Positions 1 to 13,224 of a stretch of DNA of 64,000 nucleotides are shown piece by piece. This stretch comes from Varanus komodoensis. Taxonomy: Eukaryota; Chordata; Lepidosauria; Squamata; Varanidae. The notes beneath the pieces were generated by a model. That model was not told the DNA's origin. It did no database searches and saw nothing but the letters and a program-made list of their open reading frames with translations. Within the stretch, counting starts at the first letter, position 1; each line of letters starts with the position of its first letter. A program made the translations under genes and the position numbers. The stretch spans positions 30,164,731-30,228,730 of the forward strand of contig NW_025335268.1 of assembly GCF_004798865.1 (NCBI RefSeq), in the 5' to 3' direction.

Positions 1-2130
1 TAACATCAGGATTTCCAAAAGCAATTCTTAGTCTGCAGGGTGCTGAAACACTGCCCCTCCCAACACACACACACACACACCTCCCCCGCCCCCCCCCAAA
101 GAAAGCAAAGACATGAGGGTGAACAAAACACAAGGAAAAAAGCATGGGAAGATAAGAAAAAAAAAAAGAAAAACTATTTGCAGAGTGATTCCCAATCTAG
201 GCAATGCGGTTGGATGCACAGTCAAAAAGAAACTGAGGGACAGGGTGCTAAGCTGAAGAGGCTTCCTTCAATCTAGGCCTTGAGCTGCTGCAGCAAAGCC
301 TACATGTGTGATGCACGGAGACCACAACAAAGAACAGCAATTTTGCAGGCATGGCTGCCTACAGCCTGTGGACCACATGCCATATATACGAAATCCTCCC
401 CACCCCCGCTGCAGAGAATTCCCTAGATCCCACTTGTTTTAAAAAAATATCACCACTGTTCAAAAATTTACATCACACTGTTTAAGAGCAATATTAATGC
501 AGAACAATCTTGACCAGACTAAGGAATCAATAGTAATAAACTCCAACATGATCTGTGTTGAGATCATTTCCAACTTATTGCAGTATTTAGACAAGCACCT
601 GCCTCTACATTGTTGAAACAAAGTACGTCACAATTTCTGAGTTCCACTGCATTCTGTACACAAGGTAAACAATGCACAAATTAAACGGTCATTTCTAGGG
701 ACAGAATATTTTCTCTCTCTCTCCTTCCTAATTCAAAGAAGTGCTCAGAAAAATTCTGCATTATAAACGGAACAACAGAGTGATTCTATGGCTCCTATGC
801 AGCATTCAGGGAGCTATAAGATAATGCAGAATCCAGGACCTAAGGTCAAAGACAGCATTCCAACGTTAGAGGGGGTGGTTATGCGCCAATCCTCCTCCCC
901 TCCTCACGGCCAATGCAGAAAGGAAAGCAAGTTACTTATCTGTAACTGCTCTTATTCAAATGGTCACCTGTGCTTTCACACATATGGTCTCTGTCCCTGC
1001 ATGGAGCACACTGCCAGGAAGATTTAGTAGCCAAGAACATTTTGGCAGGAACCCCTACATCACCTCCGCAGCCATTGTGAAAGGGAAGGGTTCCAGCCCT
1101 TCCTCTCAGTTCAAATGAGACTGCCCAGGTGCCCTTGGGACCAAGCGAGGATCAATAGGACTGACTTCACATTCAGCAAAGCCAATACAGTACAAAGAGT
1201 AAAAATGTTAAGTTGCTTACATACCTAAGCCTAACCCCAGTGGGGCTGGTGGTAGATTGTGTGAGTGCACAGATGACCACTCGAAAAACAACAGTAACAG
1301 GTAAGCACCCACTCAAAGACTCTGAACCTAACTCTTTGCACCCATACCCCTGTGGCAACACTATTGAAAGTGAGGAGACACACACACACACGATTTTCAT
1401 TAAGAAAATTACATAGGGAATGGTGAAAACTATGCCACTGACCCGGATTATTCTTCCCTCACCACAACTCACACATACCAATGTGATCATGGACCTTAAC
1501 ATTTTGAAAATTTCCCTAAACTAGAGCACAAGGCTGGAAAAAGTTATGTACTTAACCAAACAGCTGCTTGGCAAGAACTGCCCATTGCCACTTTTTCCAA
1601 ACAAATAGCCAAGGAGGGCCACTGACAGCTGCTGTTTTGCACAGCTGTCAACACCCCACTCTGCCTGACTCCTGCCCCAAAGATCTTCTTTGGAGAAGAA
1701 GCAGTTACTCAGCTGGGTTCCTTTCTACACTGCCACCAAGCTGGTTTTCCTGCCCAGCTGGTTCCCTTTTAAACATGAAGCAAAGGTGCCCGATTAGTTT
1801 CTTCATCCTCTCTGTTGCAATTCAGGGCACTCAGCTTGAAATCATGCCTGTCAAACAGAAGAGGCCCATTCCTCCCCATGCTATCTCCTGAGATACCACC
1901 TGGAAGTCAGAGAGGTGATGATGACAGTGAGGTGACTTACTGCCACAAACATGATTGCCTGTCAGGCACTTCAAGTTAAGAAACCTCAAACTATGGTAAC
2001 CCTTGCAGGGTTGTGTGTCATGACATGTGAACCCAGTCTCTCTCTAGCGATTCCTTTGCATGTGCATATGCCATATTTATTCAGCAAAACCCTACCCTGG
2101 TTTAAAGAATAGTATATTCCAAATATATAT

Positions 2131-2132
<2 letters not shown>

Positions 2133-2171
<39 letters not shown>
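2133..2171. repeat. (GT)n microsatellite
   Basis: An uninterrupted GT dinucleotide tract of 39 bp in intron 9. Probably length-polymorphic. Confidence 0.97.
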
Positions 2172-2174
<3 letters not shown>

Positions 2175-2529
2175 TCAAATCCAGTTATTAAGTATCAACA
2201 GATATGAACTTTCAGGTTTAACAAATGTGTACACGCAACTGCTGAATATGCGATCGTAACAATTGTCAGTATCATCACATGCACCATTGCTAGGAAGATT
2301 ACTATCAGGATGACACCTACTGGCCAAAACTTGAAGCTCTGCTTTGGGTGGTTGTGAATGAATTATGAACTCAAAACACCCCTCTCCTCTGCAGGCAAGG
2401 ACTACTAATGAAAATTTTGATTTCACAATAATCCAAAGTAGCATGTTACCTCCAAACTAAAGGAAAGTATGGTTTGCTCTAACCAGATAAACCAACTCAT
2501 AACATCAGACCTCTATGGCTTGCCTTTTT

Positions 2530-2600
2530 CTTTGCATATTTATTTCATTTCTATATTGCCTACAGCTGAAGCTCTCTGAGTGGTTTACAAGTATTAGGTC
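2530..2600 (-). mobile_element. Possible L2-type LINE 3' end (old)
   Basis: The stretch with TTTATTTCATTTCTATATTG followed by a CTCTGAGTGG-like motif resembles, in reverse orientation, the 3' ends of the better-preserved L2-type copies at 34524 and 60700. It is short and diverged, so the assignment is weak. Confidence 0.35.
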
Positions 2601-3827
2601 TAAGTTAATGAGAGCTAGCACAGCACAGGGATTGAACTGAAAATAAGAGATTCCCCAGTTCAAAGCTTATCTCCCACATTTAGAACAGATTTTTCCAACC
2701 CTCCAGAATTTAGGAGGGCTGCAGCAGAGTGGGGAAACTTCCCCCTCCCCATTTCACTGATGAAAGCTGGTGCCTCACAGGATGAGCTAAGATTTTAGAC
2801 CCAAGATTTTAAATGTCTGCCCGGTTTTCAAACATTATCCCAAACCCTCACATACAAACAGAGACCAAACTCATAAGAACTTTGCAGTTGACACTCAAAT
2901 CACAGGAACGGGGTATTTCACAAACAGCAGCAACACTACTATGTATCTACTGTCACATTAAATATAATGCGTTACCATTACATGGTTGTCTTTTTTTTTG
3001 TTTGTTTCTTTAAAGATTTATTGCTGATACCTGCCAGGAACTGAAAAGATTCATAAATATTTTTGTTTATTACCTTAATAAAACACCATCATGTTGGAAT
3101 ACAAATATGTGTGCATTCTCACACATACCCAGTGCAAACTGAAATCCCTTCCATTAAAAGTTAAAGTACAAATAATCAAAAATAGAAAAAAAAAACAGTG
3201 TTACCTACCAATCTGTGAAAGCTTTCTAAATAGAAGTAGAAATTAAAAGCATGTAGGTTTGAGTTATTTGCCCAAGCCAATATGTACATAACCTTAGTCA
3301 GGGAATCTTCAGTAATTCTGTTCTATTAGTTGGTAGGCTGCTATCTAGATGGCTCTGGCCCCATGCTGTCCTTCCCAGATTATCAGCAGTATTACTGGTT
3401 ATCTCAGGGGCTGCTAAACGTGCATGAGCAAAAGAATTTAGGATTTGGAATGTCAAATCCTTTCCACAATGCCCTGATTGCTATGCATGATAAAAATCAA
3501 AGTACAGAGAATATGAAAGAACAACATGTGGACTCCTGATGAGCAGTTGAAAGTTTAGTTATGCTATTATTTAGGACATGGTACTCATTCTGATAACTTT
3601 AAAATGTGTAATTTGGGTTAACTCCTCTTCTCCATATACCAAAACAATAGATTAGGAATTGTGAAAGCCTACACTAATCTTCCCGAAGTCCAAGTACGGG
3701 TTTTTTCTTCAGAAAAATGAAACAAGAAAAATGAAAGACTTCCATTTTCAAAGTGGAGAAAAGCCCTTTTTGCCAACACAGGTTTTAGTGACTAGTGAAA
3801 AAGAACAGTATTAAGTAATAGCATTAC

Positions 3828-3872
3828 CTTCGTAAGTGTGATAGTTGTAGTAGGCAAAGTGATTCCTTCTCC
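3828..3872 (-). CDS. AFDN: AFDN coding exon 9 (45 bp, toward FHA)
   Basis: This small exon has an AACCCCAG acceptor and a GTAATG donor. It completes a Gly codon and encodes RRNHFAYYNYHTYE plus the first base of the next codon. This matches the mammalian sequence between RA2 and the FHA domain. It is recognisable only because exon 8 ends …VELSP in the correct phase. The next expected residues (Asp-Gly-Ser-Asp, then the FHA region) are not found leftward to position 1, so intron 9 is at least 3.8 kb. Confidence 0.95.
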
Positions 3873-6800
3873 CTGGGGTTAGAAAACACATGCACAGGAC
3901 CCAGGTGAAGGCAGCATCAGCAGAACAGATACCATGCAGAACATGCGGAAGAGGGCCAAGAAAAGAAAAGATAGGAAAGAGTGAAACTGTAAGCCAACAA
4001 CACTTACTCAATTTAAAAGGATGTAGTGCTTTTAACACTTTCAGCTTTAAAAACTGCACAGAATATATAGACATTGGTGTTGTGGATGGATTAATACGAT
4101 TAAGTAGTTGGCAACAAGTTGCTAGAAGAAAGCACAGAAAATCACCAAGAAAAGTGGAAAGGCCATAATTAACTGTACACAGGCTAGAAACTTATTTCAC
4201 ATTAGGCTTTCATTTTGTGTTATAAATGCTGACGTCTTCCACTCATTTATCATCTATGAGTGTATCCAGTACCATCCAACACCTTACACATACACACAGA
4301 ATACTGTCATGATCTACCCACGCATAAGCCTGGTTTCCTACACAGTTCCAAATTACAGAGCAGAATAGCATATTTTCTAGAAGTTGTCATGCAATATTTT
4401 CCCTACAGAGCAGTATGTGCATATAAAAAGAGCACATGTGCTACCACATACGAAGGGAAGTGGAGTTTATTTTGCTGCAAGTACATGCAGCAGGTACCCA
4501 CCCTATCTGCTGGTTATCCAAAGTGTGTATTCAATGACAAAAGAAGTTTCATATCCAATTTCATGTGCTTTGAAGAACAAAATTTCCTACATTCATGTTA
4601 ATTTCACAAGTGAAAAATATTGCATATTAAATACCTCCCATACCTCACATGGTCAAAGCTGCATATTCTTTCTGGCAGCATTATATTTTTCTTTCTGATG
4701 TGTAAAAATCAGTAACAGCAAAGGCCCAAAACAGGAAAAAAATACCTGTGAATTTCTCTCCTATTAGGTATAGATCTAACTGCATAGCTAAGATTTCTTT
4801 GTAATAGGTAAAACCAAAATTAACTTTCAAAGCATGAGGAACCACTTCTCATGCCCCTAATAGAAAACAAGCTGTATGAAACTCAACAAGGGCCTATTCA
4901 AAGCCACTTTTTTAACCCTGAAAAGATTTAAGACTGTGATATGCTGTTTGTTTAGAGTGTTACTAAACAGTATTGCTATTGTATTCACAAACCATACAAT
5001 GCTTTATCAAACCTTAGAAAAATATTGGCTGATACCTTTTAAATTACGTTATTCAAGCTATGAAATATAACCAAAATGCTCAAATGAGACTTCAAACTGC
5101 TACCAATGAAAAATATTGTTATTTTCTCCTTCAATATCACCGACAATTCACTTTGTACAAAATATGGACATTTCCCATACTGCTTTGCTGAAAATATTAA
5201 AAAAACCTACTTTCAAAACTGCAGTTAACCAAGGCAATTACAAAACAATAAAAATTTTGCCATTCACAGGAAAAAAAGCTGGTTTGTGTCTAACATTCTT
5301 TCTACACCAGAAATCAATGATACATGCTTAACAGGATCAATCATGTGCTGCATACATATTATAGAAAGACACAGTGTCATGTCTATTTTAAGAATTTATA
5401 TGCCACCTTTCAACTAAAATAAATTCAAACAAAATAAAACACTGCAGAATACATAATAAAACAATGATGACAAAAAAGCAGCAGCATACAGATAAAACAG
5501 AATTAAAAGGCCTGGGAACATTAAATGCCTTTCACCTGATGATGGGAAAGAATTATGATAGGAAAAGGAGAGCCCTGGGGAAAGCATTCCAAGTGCAGAG
5601 AGATGCCAACAAAAAAACCCTTCCCCATTACCTCCTATGTCACTTCATACAACAGGAACACTCAAGGGACAGGCCAGTGATCTCATCATATGGGAGGGCT
5701 CACGTTAGAGAAGGCAGGTACACATTCCCCAAACCATTTATTATTTTAAAGGCAAGTGCCAGCTCTTTGAATTGTGCATGGTAACAGAGAAGGATACAGA
5801 ACAATAAAACATACACACACACAAAATGTCTTCCCGTTCTGTAAAGCTGGTTAGCGACCTAGATATTGTATGTTCAACTGAATGCATTTCAAAATAAGCA
5901 CAACTTGGTATTCAAATCACAATCAGGAACTTTAAAAAAGAAAGAAAAAAGGATGGAATAAACCAGATAGTTGCAAAGTAAAGATATTCTAAACTACAGT
6001 GTATTTGTCAGCATGCTATAGGAAAAGCATTATAATAAAATCTATTTTTATCAATATGCTATTTGTGATACCAGAACAGCTGTCATGCAACAAGCAATAA
6101 TCTCCAAACTGTGCAATTGTGTACATCTGTGCACTACATGAACTTATCATGTGCTACCAGGAAAAACTTAAATTACAGTGTTCATGGGCCCAAAATACAC
6201 AGAGACACCGTCCTTACAACACAAAATGGCCCTGGCTCATACAGCAGGTGGTTTTGTCCTGTCATATGAACCTGCCATGACTTACCTAGGGTGGTAACAT
6301 AGGCCCAGTTTTGGGGTTCATAAATTGCCCCCCCACAGGCCATTGCTTGTTCTAGGGTTTGGTAGCCACCCTGGGCTAACTCTGTTGTCTTGAACCTAAA
6401 CATCAAACAAACTCAAACTGCTACAGAGCCATTCGTCAAAAGTAGCAAAAAAGCCACACCATTCTAGCCAAGGAGCTGACGGCCATCATAAGTTTCCCAC
6501 TTTCGCTGGTGCAGGGGGCAAGTAGCTGTGCTTATGAATGCCTCCCTCTTGCACTGCAGTTATCAGGTGAAAAATGGCTCTGATTGTCTCTAACTTGGTG
6601 CTGCAGCCACTAAGAATAATAGGCTGAGGATAGTGTGGCTCAGCTCCCTCATCTGATTCTGCTGCTGAGAAGCTGCAGCACAAGACAGGAGGAGCACAGC
6701 AGAATGGCACTGCTGCTGAAGCACCAACAGTGGCAGGAAGATGGGAAAGTTTGGTGCTGTTTTGGTGTCCCATAGGATGCATGCAGGAAGACTGAGTGGA

Positions 6801-7887
6801 GAGGAGGAAAAGGCACAGTGCACTATACCTGTGATGTGGCTGACCATTGTCAGACCCAGACCCAGCATACATAAGATGGACTATAAGCAAGACTGCAACC
6901 ATCTGGTTAAGCCACCCACAAAGGGAAATCCTCGCTGGGTGCTTGCCTGATCAATTGCTCAGATTCTTCCCCTTGCAAAGCAAAATCCACTACAGTGGGT
7001 AATTTATCACTCCTGATGAACAGATGCAACAGACCTATCTGCCGTGAGAACTTGTTAAGCAGTTCTGTCTCTGAACAAGTCTCTGGGCTGTTTGCTGTTT
7101 TCTGATCTGTAGTCATTCTCTAATTCATAACAATTATATATGGGTTGAGTTCCTTTGAGGAAGGATAATTATCAACATCCCATAAAAGTATACCTTTGTA
7201 GGAGTAAGAATGATGTGTGCCCACATTTAAAAAATAATCACAGCTACCAGAAGTTTAGAAAAACCCAAATTAAAATAGCTCTAGTATCATTTCCCTAAAT
7301 CATTACTAAAACTAGTAACAGGATTGAAAAATACCCAACTGCACATGAAAAGTGTATTCCACTCGTAGAAGGAATTTTTCCACCTCGCTGTAAAATATTA
7401 TACAAGAAATATAAGGTTAAAACTAAGTATGTTTTTAGCAAAGCAGAAGCCTAAGAAATATTTATATAGCATACTTATTGCAGCATCATGTGAATTCTGG
7501 CTGAAGCTTTGCAAACAGTAGAAGTGGCTATTTATTTTTCTTCATTTTATGATTCAGGTGCAACGTATTGTTTAGGGTAGGCACACAATGCTGCTTCAAC
7601 CAAACCGCTTAGATTCTAAGTTTATACTGTACCTATATAAACTAATAACAATCAATATGCATTATGTTAATATGTTTTAGCTTGATACCCATGAGCCTAT
7701 TATTTTATCTAACATCACTTATTCAACCAAAGAGCTGCCATGGATTTTCTCTGGCAATCTTATAGCTACCCTTTGAACCTAGAAATCTCTTTTCCTCCCT
7801 ATTTTATTGTATAAAGTACCACAAATGAAAGCTTAACATGAAAAGCAAAGCATCCTAAAAATGAAGAGTTTTTTTTTTAATTCTTAC
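3873..7887 (-). other. Intron 8 of AFDN
   Basis: About 4.0 kb of AT-rich sequence with no recognised exon, RNA gene or dated repeat. The longest open frames (about 100-138 codons near 6486-6902) show no conserved motif and overlap frames on the other strand. I regard them as chance. Confidence 0.7.
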
Positions 7888-8055
7888 CTGGACTTAGTTC
7901 AACGAGATAAGGTAGTTTTTCTGGAGGAAGGGAAGAACCATAAGCGGACCCGTCAACTCTTTCCTTCCCCTTCGATGGCTTTCCATCAAGCTGTTTCTTC
8001 AACTTCTTTGGGATGTAATCAGGAGGCCGCCTTTTTAACTGAAAGACCAGGATCC
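7888..8055 (-). CDS. AFDN: AFDN coding exon 8 (RA2 end and basic linker)
   Basis: The exon has 168 bp, a CTTTAG acceptor and a GTAAGA donor. It enters in phase 1 to complete Gly, then encodes ILVFQLKRRPPDYIPKKL, KKQLDGKPSKGKERVDGSAY and GSSLPPEKLPYLVELSP. The first residues finish RA2. The rest is a Lys-rich, low-complexity linker before the FHA region. The linker shows conservative changes against mammalian afadin as recalled, while LPPEKLPYLVEL is unchanged. Confidence 0.97.
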
Positions 8056-9005
8056 CTAAAGCCCAGAGCCACAAACAAATTGTCTGAGTTCCTATTTAAC
8101 ATAGGAATAAGACTCATTCATATGTAATGGTAAATGATTCAATGCACTAAAGAGATTGTGCTAATAATCAAATTAGGAATTACATTTCAGTTAGGATTAG
8201 GAAACGAAAAGATCTACTAGTTATCATAATGTCATGATTTTTCTTCTAGATCCTGTGATTTCAGCATAGTATTCATATATTTTATTTCAAAATGTATTTT
8301 CTGCTAATTAGTCTTGCAAGGCCTTTTGCAAATGATGGTCAAGATGACCATCACTAAAAATTGCAGAGTTCATGCCTGTTTTTAAACTGTTATGTTAACA
8401 TTCAACTAAGCTTCATTTATTTTGATTTTATTTTTTGACCAAGATTCAAAAAGAACAAATCACAGTATTTCCTTTTATCCTCATATGAACCCTATGAAGT
8501 TAGCTCAGATAGCACACAGTGATTAGTCTAAAGTCACAATAAGAGGGAATGAAGAAAGAAACTATTTTCAGTATATAGTGGCACATTTAACCTTCATTAT
8601 TCTTAAATTAACTGAAGAGCCTGATGAAAGTAGAAGTCATTAATAAATTAAAGATGAATCCAAATTTTAAGCAGTTTTATGTTAACACTGGTTGTGTTCA
8701 TATGTATTGTCCAGCCACTGTTTATGAATGAGCCTTCAGGACCCTTGAATTTATACCTCCTTCATTTTCTGTTGGATAGCAACTGCCTGTCACACAAACA
8801 CGGTTTCCAATCCTGATTTGCAAGGTCATGAAAAACAGTTTTGCCATGTGGACAATGAGGTAAACAGGACCTTTCCAAATGCGAGGGGAGGATAGAGCAC
8901 ATTGTTCCAAGGTTTCTTCTGATTCATCCTCTGTGCCAACAGCTTGGCAAGGCATCTCAACATGGCCACTGCTTTGTATCAAATATACTGAATAATTAAA
9001 ATTAC
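8056..9005 (-). other. Intron 7 of AFDN
   Basis: At 950 bp this is the shortest intron, AT-rich, with clear splice sites at both ends. I see no repeat or regulatory element I can name. Confidence 0.8.
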
Positions 9006-9117
9006 CTTTGTCACTTGGCCATTCCCTGAATATCTGAAGGGGGCACTCATCATCATCAAGAATAGATTCTTTAGCACCTTTATCGTCAGAATGCTGAGCA
9101 CCAGGAGGAAGCATGAC
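9006..9117 (-). CDS. AFDN: AFDN coding exon 7 (RA2 domain, middle)
   Basis: The exon has 112 bp, a TCTGTAG acceptor and a GTAATT donor, entering in phase 0 and leaving in phase 1. It encodes VMLPPGAQHSDDKGAKESIL and DDDECPLQIFREWPSDK plus the first base of a Gly codon. The DDDECPLQI segment is the typical late part of an RA domain. Open reading continues past the donor into intron 7 (toward 8722), but that stretch does not resemble afadin and is intronic read-through. Confidence 0.97.
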
Positions 9118-11111
9118 CTACAGAAAAGATAAACTATGTGTAAACACAGAATATTATTTGAGGATTGGTACTCACAGGTTACACTATCCTCTCCTCACCA
9201 TACTCTGACAGCATAAACAGTATTTAATGATATTGTTATAGAACAGAGGCTCCACCTTTCAGTCCAATAGTCTACTTAATCCCACAACTCTGCAAAAACC
9301 TAGTACATGTTTCACTGTCAAATTGGTGTCCCGGCTATGCCCTTTGTGACTGATAGTATACTATATAATGTGGAAGGACAAAAAAAAGCTGAAACTTTAC
9401 TCTTTCATCACCTGTGTCTCAGTACTCAATATTCAATGACCATCAGTGTACTAGATTTCAAATACATCACATTGGAATAGATGGCAAATTTAGACAGCAA
9501 ATTCCCTTTTGCTTCTAATGGGGAAGTTAATTTTGTCCCACCCTCACATCACTCCTGCTCAAGAGTGATCAACTACATTAGATTGAACTTGTTCTAAATG
9601 TAGCTAATTAATGAATGAGAATGTCTGCTAACCACAGCTTGAACAGGCTACAGTTCTCCATGTTCACAAGTGACAGATTACTGTGGTTGATTCAAAGGCA
9701 GAAGAGGAAGCTTTCTTTCTCAACTATGCACAAAGGATGGGGAGGAGACTGTGCAAGTCTGAGGAGTGTCATGATGCACCAACCTTAAGCCATGGCTTAA
9801 TTAACCATGGTTTGTTAAATCACAGGGTTTGTTGTTCTGTGTCAACCCACCACTCAAGTGTGAAAGGCATTTGAGAAGCAGGTCTTAATACACAACCATT
9901 CAAACCCTCAAAGTCCCACTAAGAACAATTAGCCAGACACTCTGCAAGTACTTGGATGTCATTGCTTTTGACAGACTCAGAGATCGACAGGACTAGTTAC
10001 ATGATCTAGTCATGCTATGCATACATTTGGCTTGTGCAAACTAAGGATATGGAGAAACTGGTTGGTGAACAGAGGCCTACTAGTTGCTCTTTAATTCCAT
10101 GTTCCTCCTGGCTATTTTATTGTGTTCCTACTGCTTGTTTCTAATGGTGTACAACAATAAAACACATAAAACCAATACAACATCTTGGGTGGGCTTCTGC
10201 CCAGAAAAGGAACTAAGTGATATTTTAAATAAGTAAATGAAATAAAACTGTAGGTTAATTAGTAACATATGAGAAATCCAGTTTGGAGGTGGGAATCTGT
10301 TGGATCTCCTTGGTCAGCTCCCTGGCCTCTTGTCCACTTTCTCTCTGCTCTAAGTCCACCCTGCAGTGAGCATTTACATGGGCATCTGGCAGAAAGCAAG
10401 TCTATGAGGCAGCCTGCAGGCACACCAGCTGAGTATCTGCGGTGCAAGCAAGGTTCTGCTTCTGCATATGTAACTTGTGGGTTTTGCCTACTTCGTGCAA
10501 ATTACATATTCTGTATACTTTAAACAAAGAAGTTGCTAGTGTTCCTGAGCATTCATGGACCAGATCTCAGCTCAACTTTTTTCCTGGCTATGGCCAAGTC
10601 CAGGATGGTCCAAGAAATACAATTCTGGCCTGATCTTTGCATCTCAAGGGTTTACCATGAACCACACACAACAGGGGTCAAAAATCCCAACCATGATATG
10701 TGCCCATACTACAGTTGCTGCAAAGGTATTTGGGATACAGGAGGGAATCAGGCAAAGGAAAAGACAAACAAACAACCCAGAAGCAGAAAAAACAGCATAT
10801 ATGTTTATTTCATCTTGGTTTGCATGTGACAGTAACCAGAGTGTGGGTTTGTATTGATTGACTGTGTCACTGTTTGCTTGCAAAGGAAAATAATGTTCTT
10901 TCTTCAGCAATACTTAAGATAATGAAATTGCTGTAAAATGTATTAGATTGCATTTAAAATGTGTAACTACTGAAATAAAGGAACCAAATCCCCCCTAAAT
11001 GACATTGTTATATAGAAATAGCAGGATTAAGTTTTTAAGACCATACTCTTATGACTGAGGTTTCTGAAAGCTAACTACATTGAAACTATTTTCTTTAATA
11101 AATTGACTCAC
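9118..11111 (-). other. Intron 6 of AFDN, with a palindromic possible DNA-transposon fragment
   Basis: A stretch at about 9780-9850 contains linked inverted motifs (GCCATGGC, TTAATTAA, CCATGG) and a GTGTCAACCC-like edge, reminiscent of hAT-type MITE ends. No terminal repeats or target duplication could be fixed. The rest of the 2.0 kb intron is AT-rich with no gene. Confidence 0.4.
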
Positions 11112-11269
11112 ACGAGCAATACAGTAATCCTTAGGATTTTCCTTTTCCAGACCATACTTTTCCAGTGCTTCAATAACTGCAAAATCTGCAGTATCTGTAG
11201 TAGATAGCAGGATTGTCTTGTAAGGTATATTTGGTTTCAGACTATCTGCATAAATCCTCAGTGTACCAC
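11112..11269 (-). CDS. AFDN: AFDN coding exon 6 (RA2 domain, first part)
   Basis: The exon has 158 bp, with a TTTACAG acceptor and a GTGAGT donor after CGT. It encodes GGTLRIYADSLKPNIPYKT, ILLSTTDTADFAVIEALEK and YGLEKENPKDYCIAR and ends in phase 0. This opens the second Ras-association domain. The ILLSTT-x4-FAV-x-EAL-x-KYGLE pattern is the strand-helix core of an RA fold. It joins exon 7 so that the protein reads …YCIAR-VMLPPGAQ, as in mammals. Confidence 0.98.
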
Positions 11270-13063
11270 CTGTAAATAAAATATATCTTGCATTACATTT
11301 TAACCAAAGTTATAAATTATACAAGTATAAATCCTGAACAACTTGACTTTAAGTCAAAAATGCCTTCTGGTGCCCATGAAACATCAAAAAGGAGGAATTC
11401 TTTTTCTCCAAAGCATTTACAGGACTACGTCTGCAATATAAACTCTGTAATAGTGTAGTAGCTTTATAAGGCCAACGAAAAGATCACAAAAATGCTTTGT
11501 GAATTTCTGGCTGACTTAGTGAAGACATTGCACTAATGCAACTTTGGGGATTTTTTGTATGGTCAATTCAGTTACATTTGCTTTCTGAAAAATACTGATT
11601 AATTTGACTTTTATTAATACATCATATTAGCTCAACACTGCTATAAACCTGTGAGTCAACCAGTGTGAAGCTGGCTTCCCAAAGCATAGGTGGATTGACC
11701 ATTCTTTTCATGCCACAACTGTGTGTATGTCTTTTGAATGAGTGGTAAGAAAAGAAAAATGTAGACTACTAATCAGTATAAACTGGCTTTATGCCCCATG
11801 TATGACTTTGGCTAATTTTGCTTCTGTGGAGCCTTTTGAATGCCAATTAAGAATTGAACAAAAAAAAGGAAGCATAGCCACTATCTGGATGAGGATTGCC
11901 ACCAGAGAAAAAATGCTAGTTAATATAAAAAGAATGGATATATTAATAGTACATTTTACCTTACCCCAAGGTAAATTATATTTAAGAACAAGAATAGTAA
12001 ATTAATTTTAAAAAGCTGCCTACGGGCTTACCCCCAAGCTACCAAATGTCATACAAAACAGACATACTAACACCGCCTTCAGAAAATAGACTCTGAACTT
12101 TAAGCTGATGTTCCAGATGGAGCCATAATTCCCCCAAAAGAATTTGCAACTTCAGGTCAGCACTGCTAATAGGAGCTTTCAAGTAGGAGCTGTGGCCAGG
12201 AGTGTTCCCCACATCCTATTTCATTTCACTTGGTGTTCCAGTGATACTCTTTCTTCATGAATAGAGATTCGTGATGAGTAGCAGCTGGAAAGATGCCGTA
12301 ACATCTCTCTTTCAGGATCTGTACTCCAATTTGTTTCTGAATCCAATTTGAAGTGTAGCTGTTGACCTTAAGTCCTAAACAGCCTTGCAACAGGGTAGCT
12401 GGATAAATATACTCTCCCATATGGTCCCCACTCTGCAATGCCTTGGAATAGTTAGCTGAAGCCCTGCTTTGCATATTCTAATTGTCAGAAGTCTGTTTTG
12501 GCTTCTAAGATATAGAGCAGCGCCCTATCTTAGCCTCTTCCTAGGGAAGCCCAACTGGCCATCTCCTTCATAATCTTCAAAAGATCAGCCCAAAACTTCC
12601 CATTTAAGATAATATTTGAAAGAGAATGAACTTGGTCCTCTCCTGGTTGTAGCATTCTCCCTAACTAGATACTGTACTTTTTATATTGTGATACAGGGTT
12701 TTTAAAATATACTTCTTAAGTCCCTTCAAGGGACTTAGAGATAAAACTATCCCAATATGGAAAAAACAGAGAGCAAGTTTAAAATATTTTTAAATTGATA
12801 ATATTTGTTAGTAACAAATCTTCTGTTTACAGAATCCATTGTTGTGGGAGACACACCAAGAATGCTTATTTTTGCCCCTTTCATTGGAATAGGTCTCAAT
12901 GTTAAGAGGACAAGCTAATATCTTAGTGGATACCAAGAAAGTATGGATTCTTCAGGCATTTTGGCATTTATAGTTCAAGCAATACCCTGGAGTGCACAGA
13001 TTCTGGCACCTCTATCAATTGTTTTGTCAGATGAATGCTCTTGATTTCAGTCTGAACTATTAC
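11270..13063 (-). other. Intron 5 of AFDN
   Basis: About 1.8 kb with no recognised exon, RNA gene or repeat family. It joins exons 5 and 6 across a Gly-Gly junction. Confidence 0.75.
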
Positions 13064-13224
13064 CTGAGTCTGGCCTGCCATCTGAGCTCCGGAACTCTTG
13101 CATTCTCTTCTCTAATTTTTGCTGTCTCCGTCGTTTCATTACCACCTCAGGATTAGATATTGTTCGAGTGAAACTGGTCTCTGGCATATCTTTGTAGACC
13201 TCTGCTGCAAGACGAGAATTCTCA
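13064..13224 (-). CDS. AFDN: AFDN coding exon 5 (inter-RA linker)
   Basis: The exon has 161 bp, a GGGCAG acceptor and a GTAATA donor, entering in phase 2 and leaving in phase 1. It encodes ENSRLAAEVYKDMPETSF, TRTISNPEVVMKRRRQQKL and EKRMQEFRSSDGRPDS. The junction with exon 4 gives an Ile codon (AT|T). The segment combines a predicted amphipathic, Arg/Lys/Gln-rich helix with Ser/Thr sites and is nearly identical to mammalian afadin as recalled. It is not part of a named domain but lies directly before RA2, so its conservation suggests a structural or regulatory role; that is inference. Confidence 0.97.

Larger units (their letters stand above)
1..3827 (-). other. Intron 9 of AFDN (partial)
   Basis: No coding exon was recognised; I looked for the FHA region that should follow exon 9. 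Content is AT-rich unique-looking sequence, a CA run at 62-80, a GT microsatellite at 2133-2171 and a possible old L2 3' end near 2530-2600. Short open frames here have no recognisable content. Confidence 0.7.

Noticed and set aside
1-3827. Search for the FHA-domain exon that should follow exon 9
   Set aside because: No stretch on the minus strand gave the expected residues after …YNYHTYE; the exon probably lies outside the window.
6486-6902. Minus-strand frame of 138 codons as a gene
   Set aside because: It overlaps other frames, has no conserved motif, lies in an AFDN intron and lacks splice or promoter context.
8722-9005. Continuation of the exon 7 frame toward 8722 as coding sequence
   Set aside because: A proper donor follows the Lys codon at 9006, exon 8 resumes the afadin sequence in the right phase, and the read-through residues do not resemble afadin.
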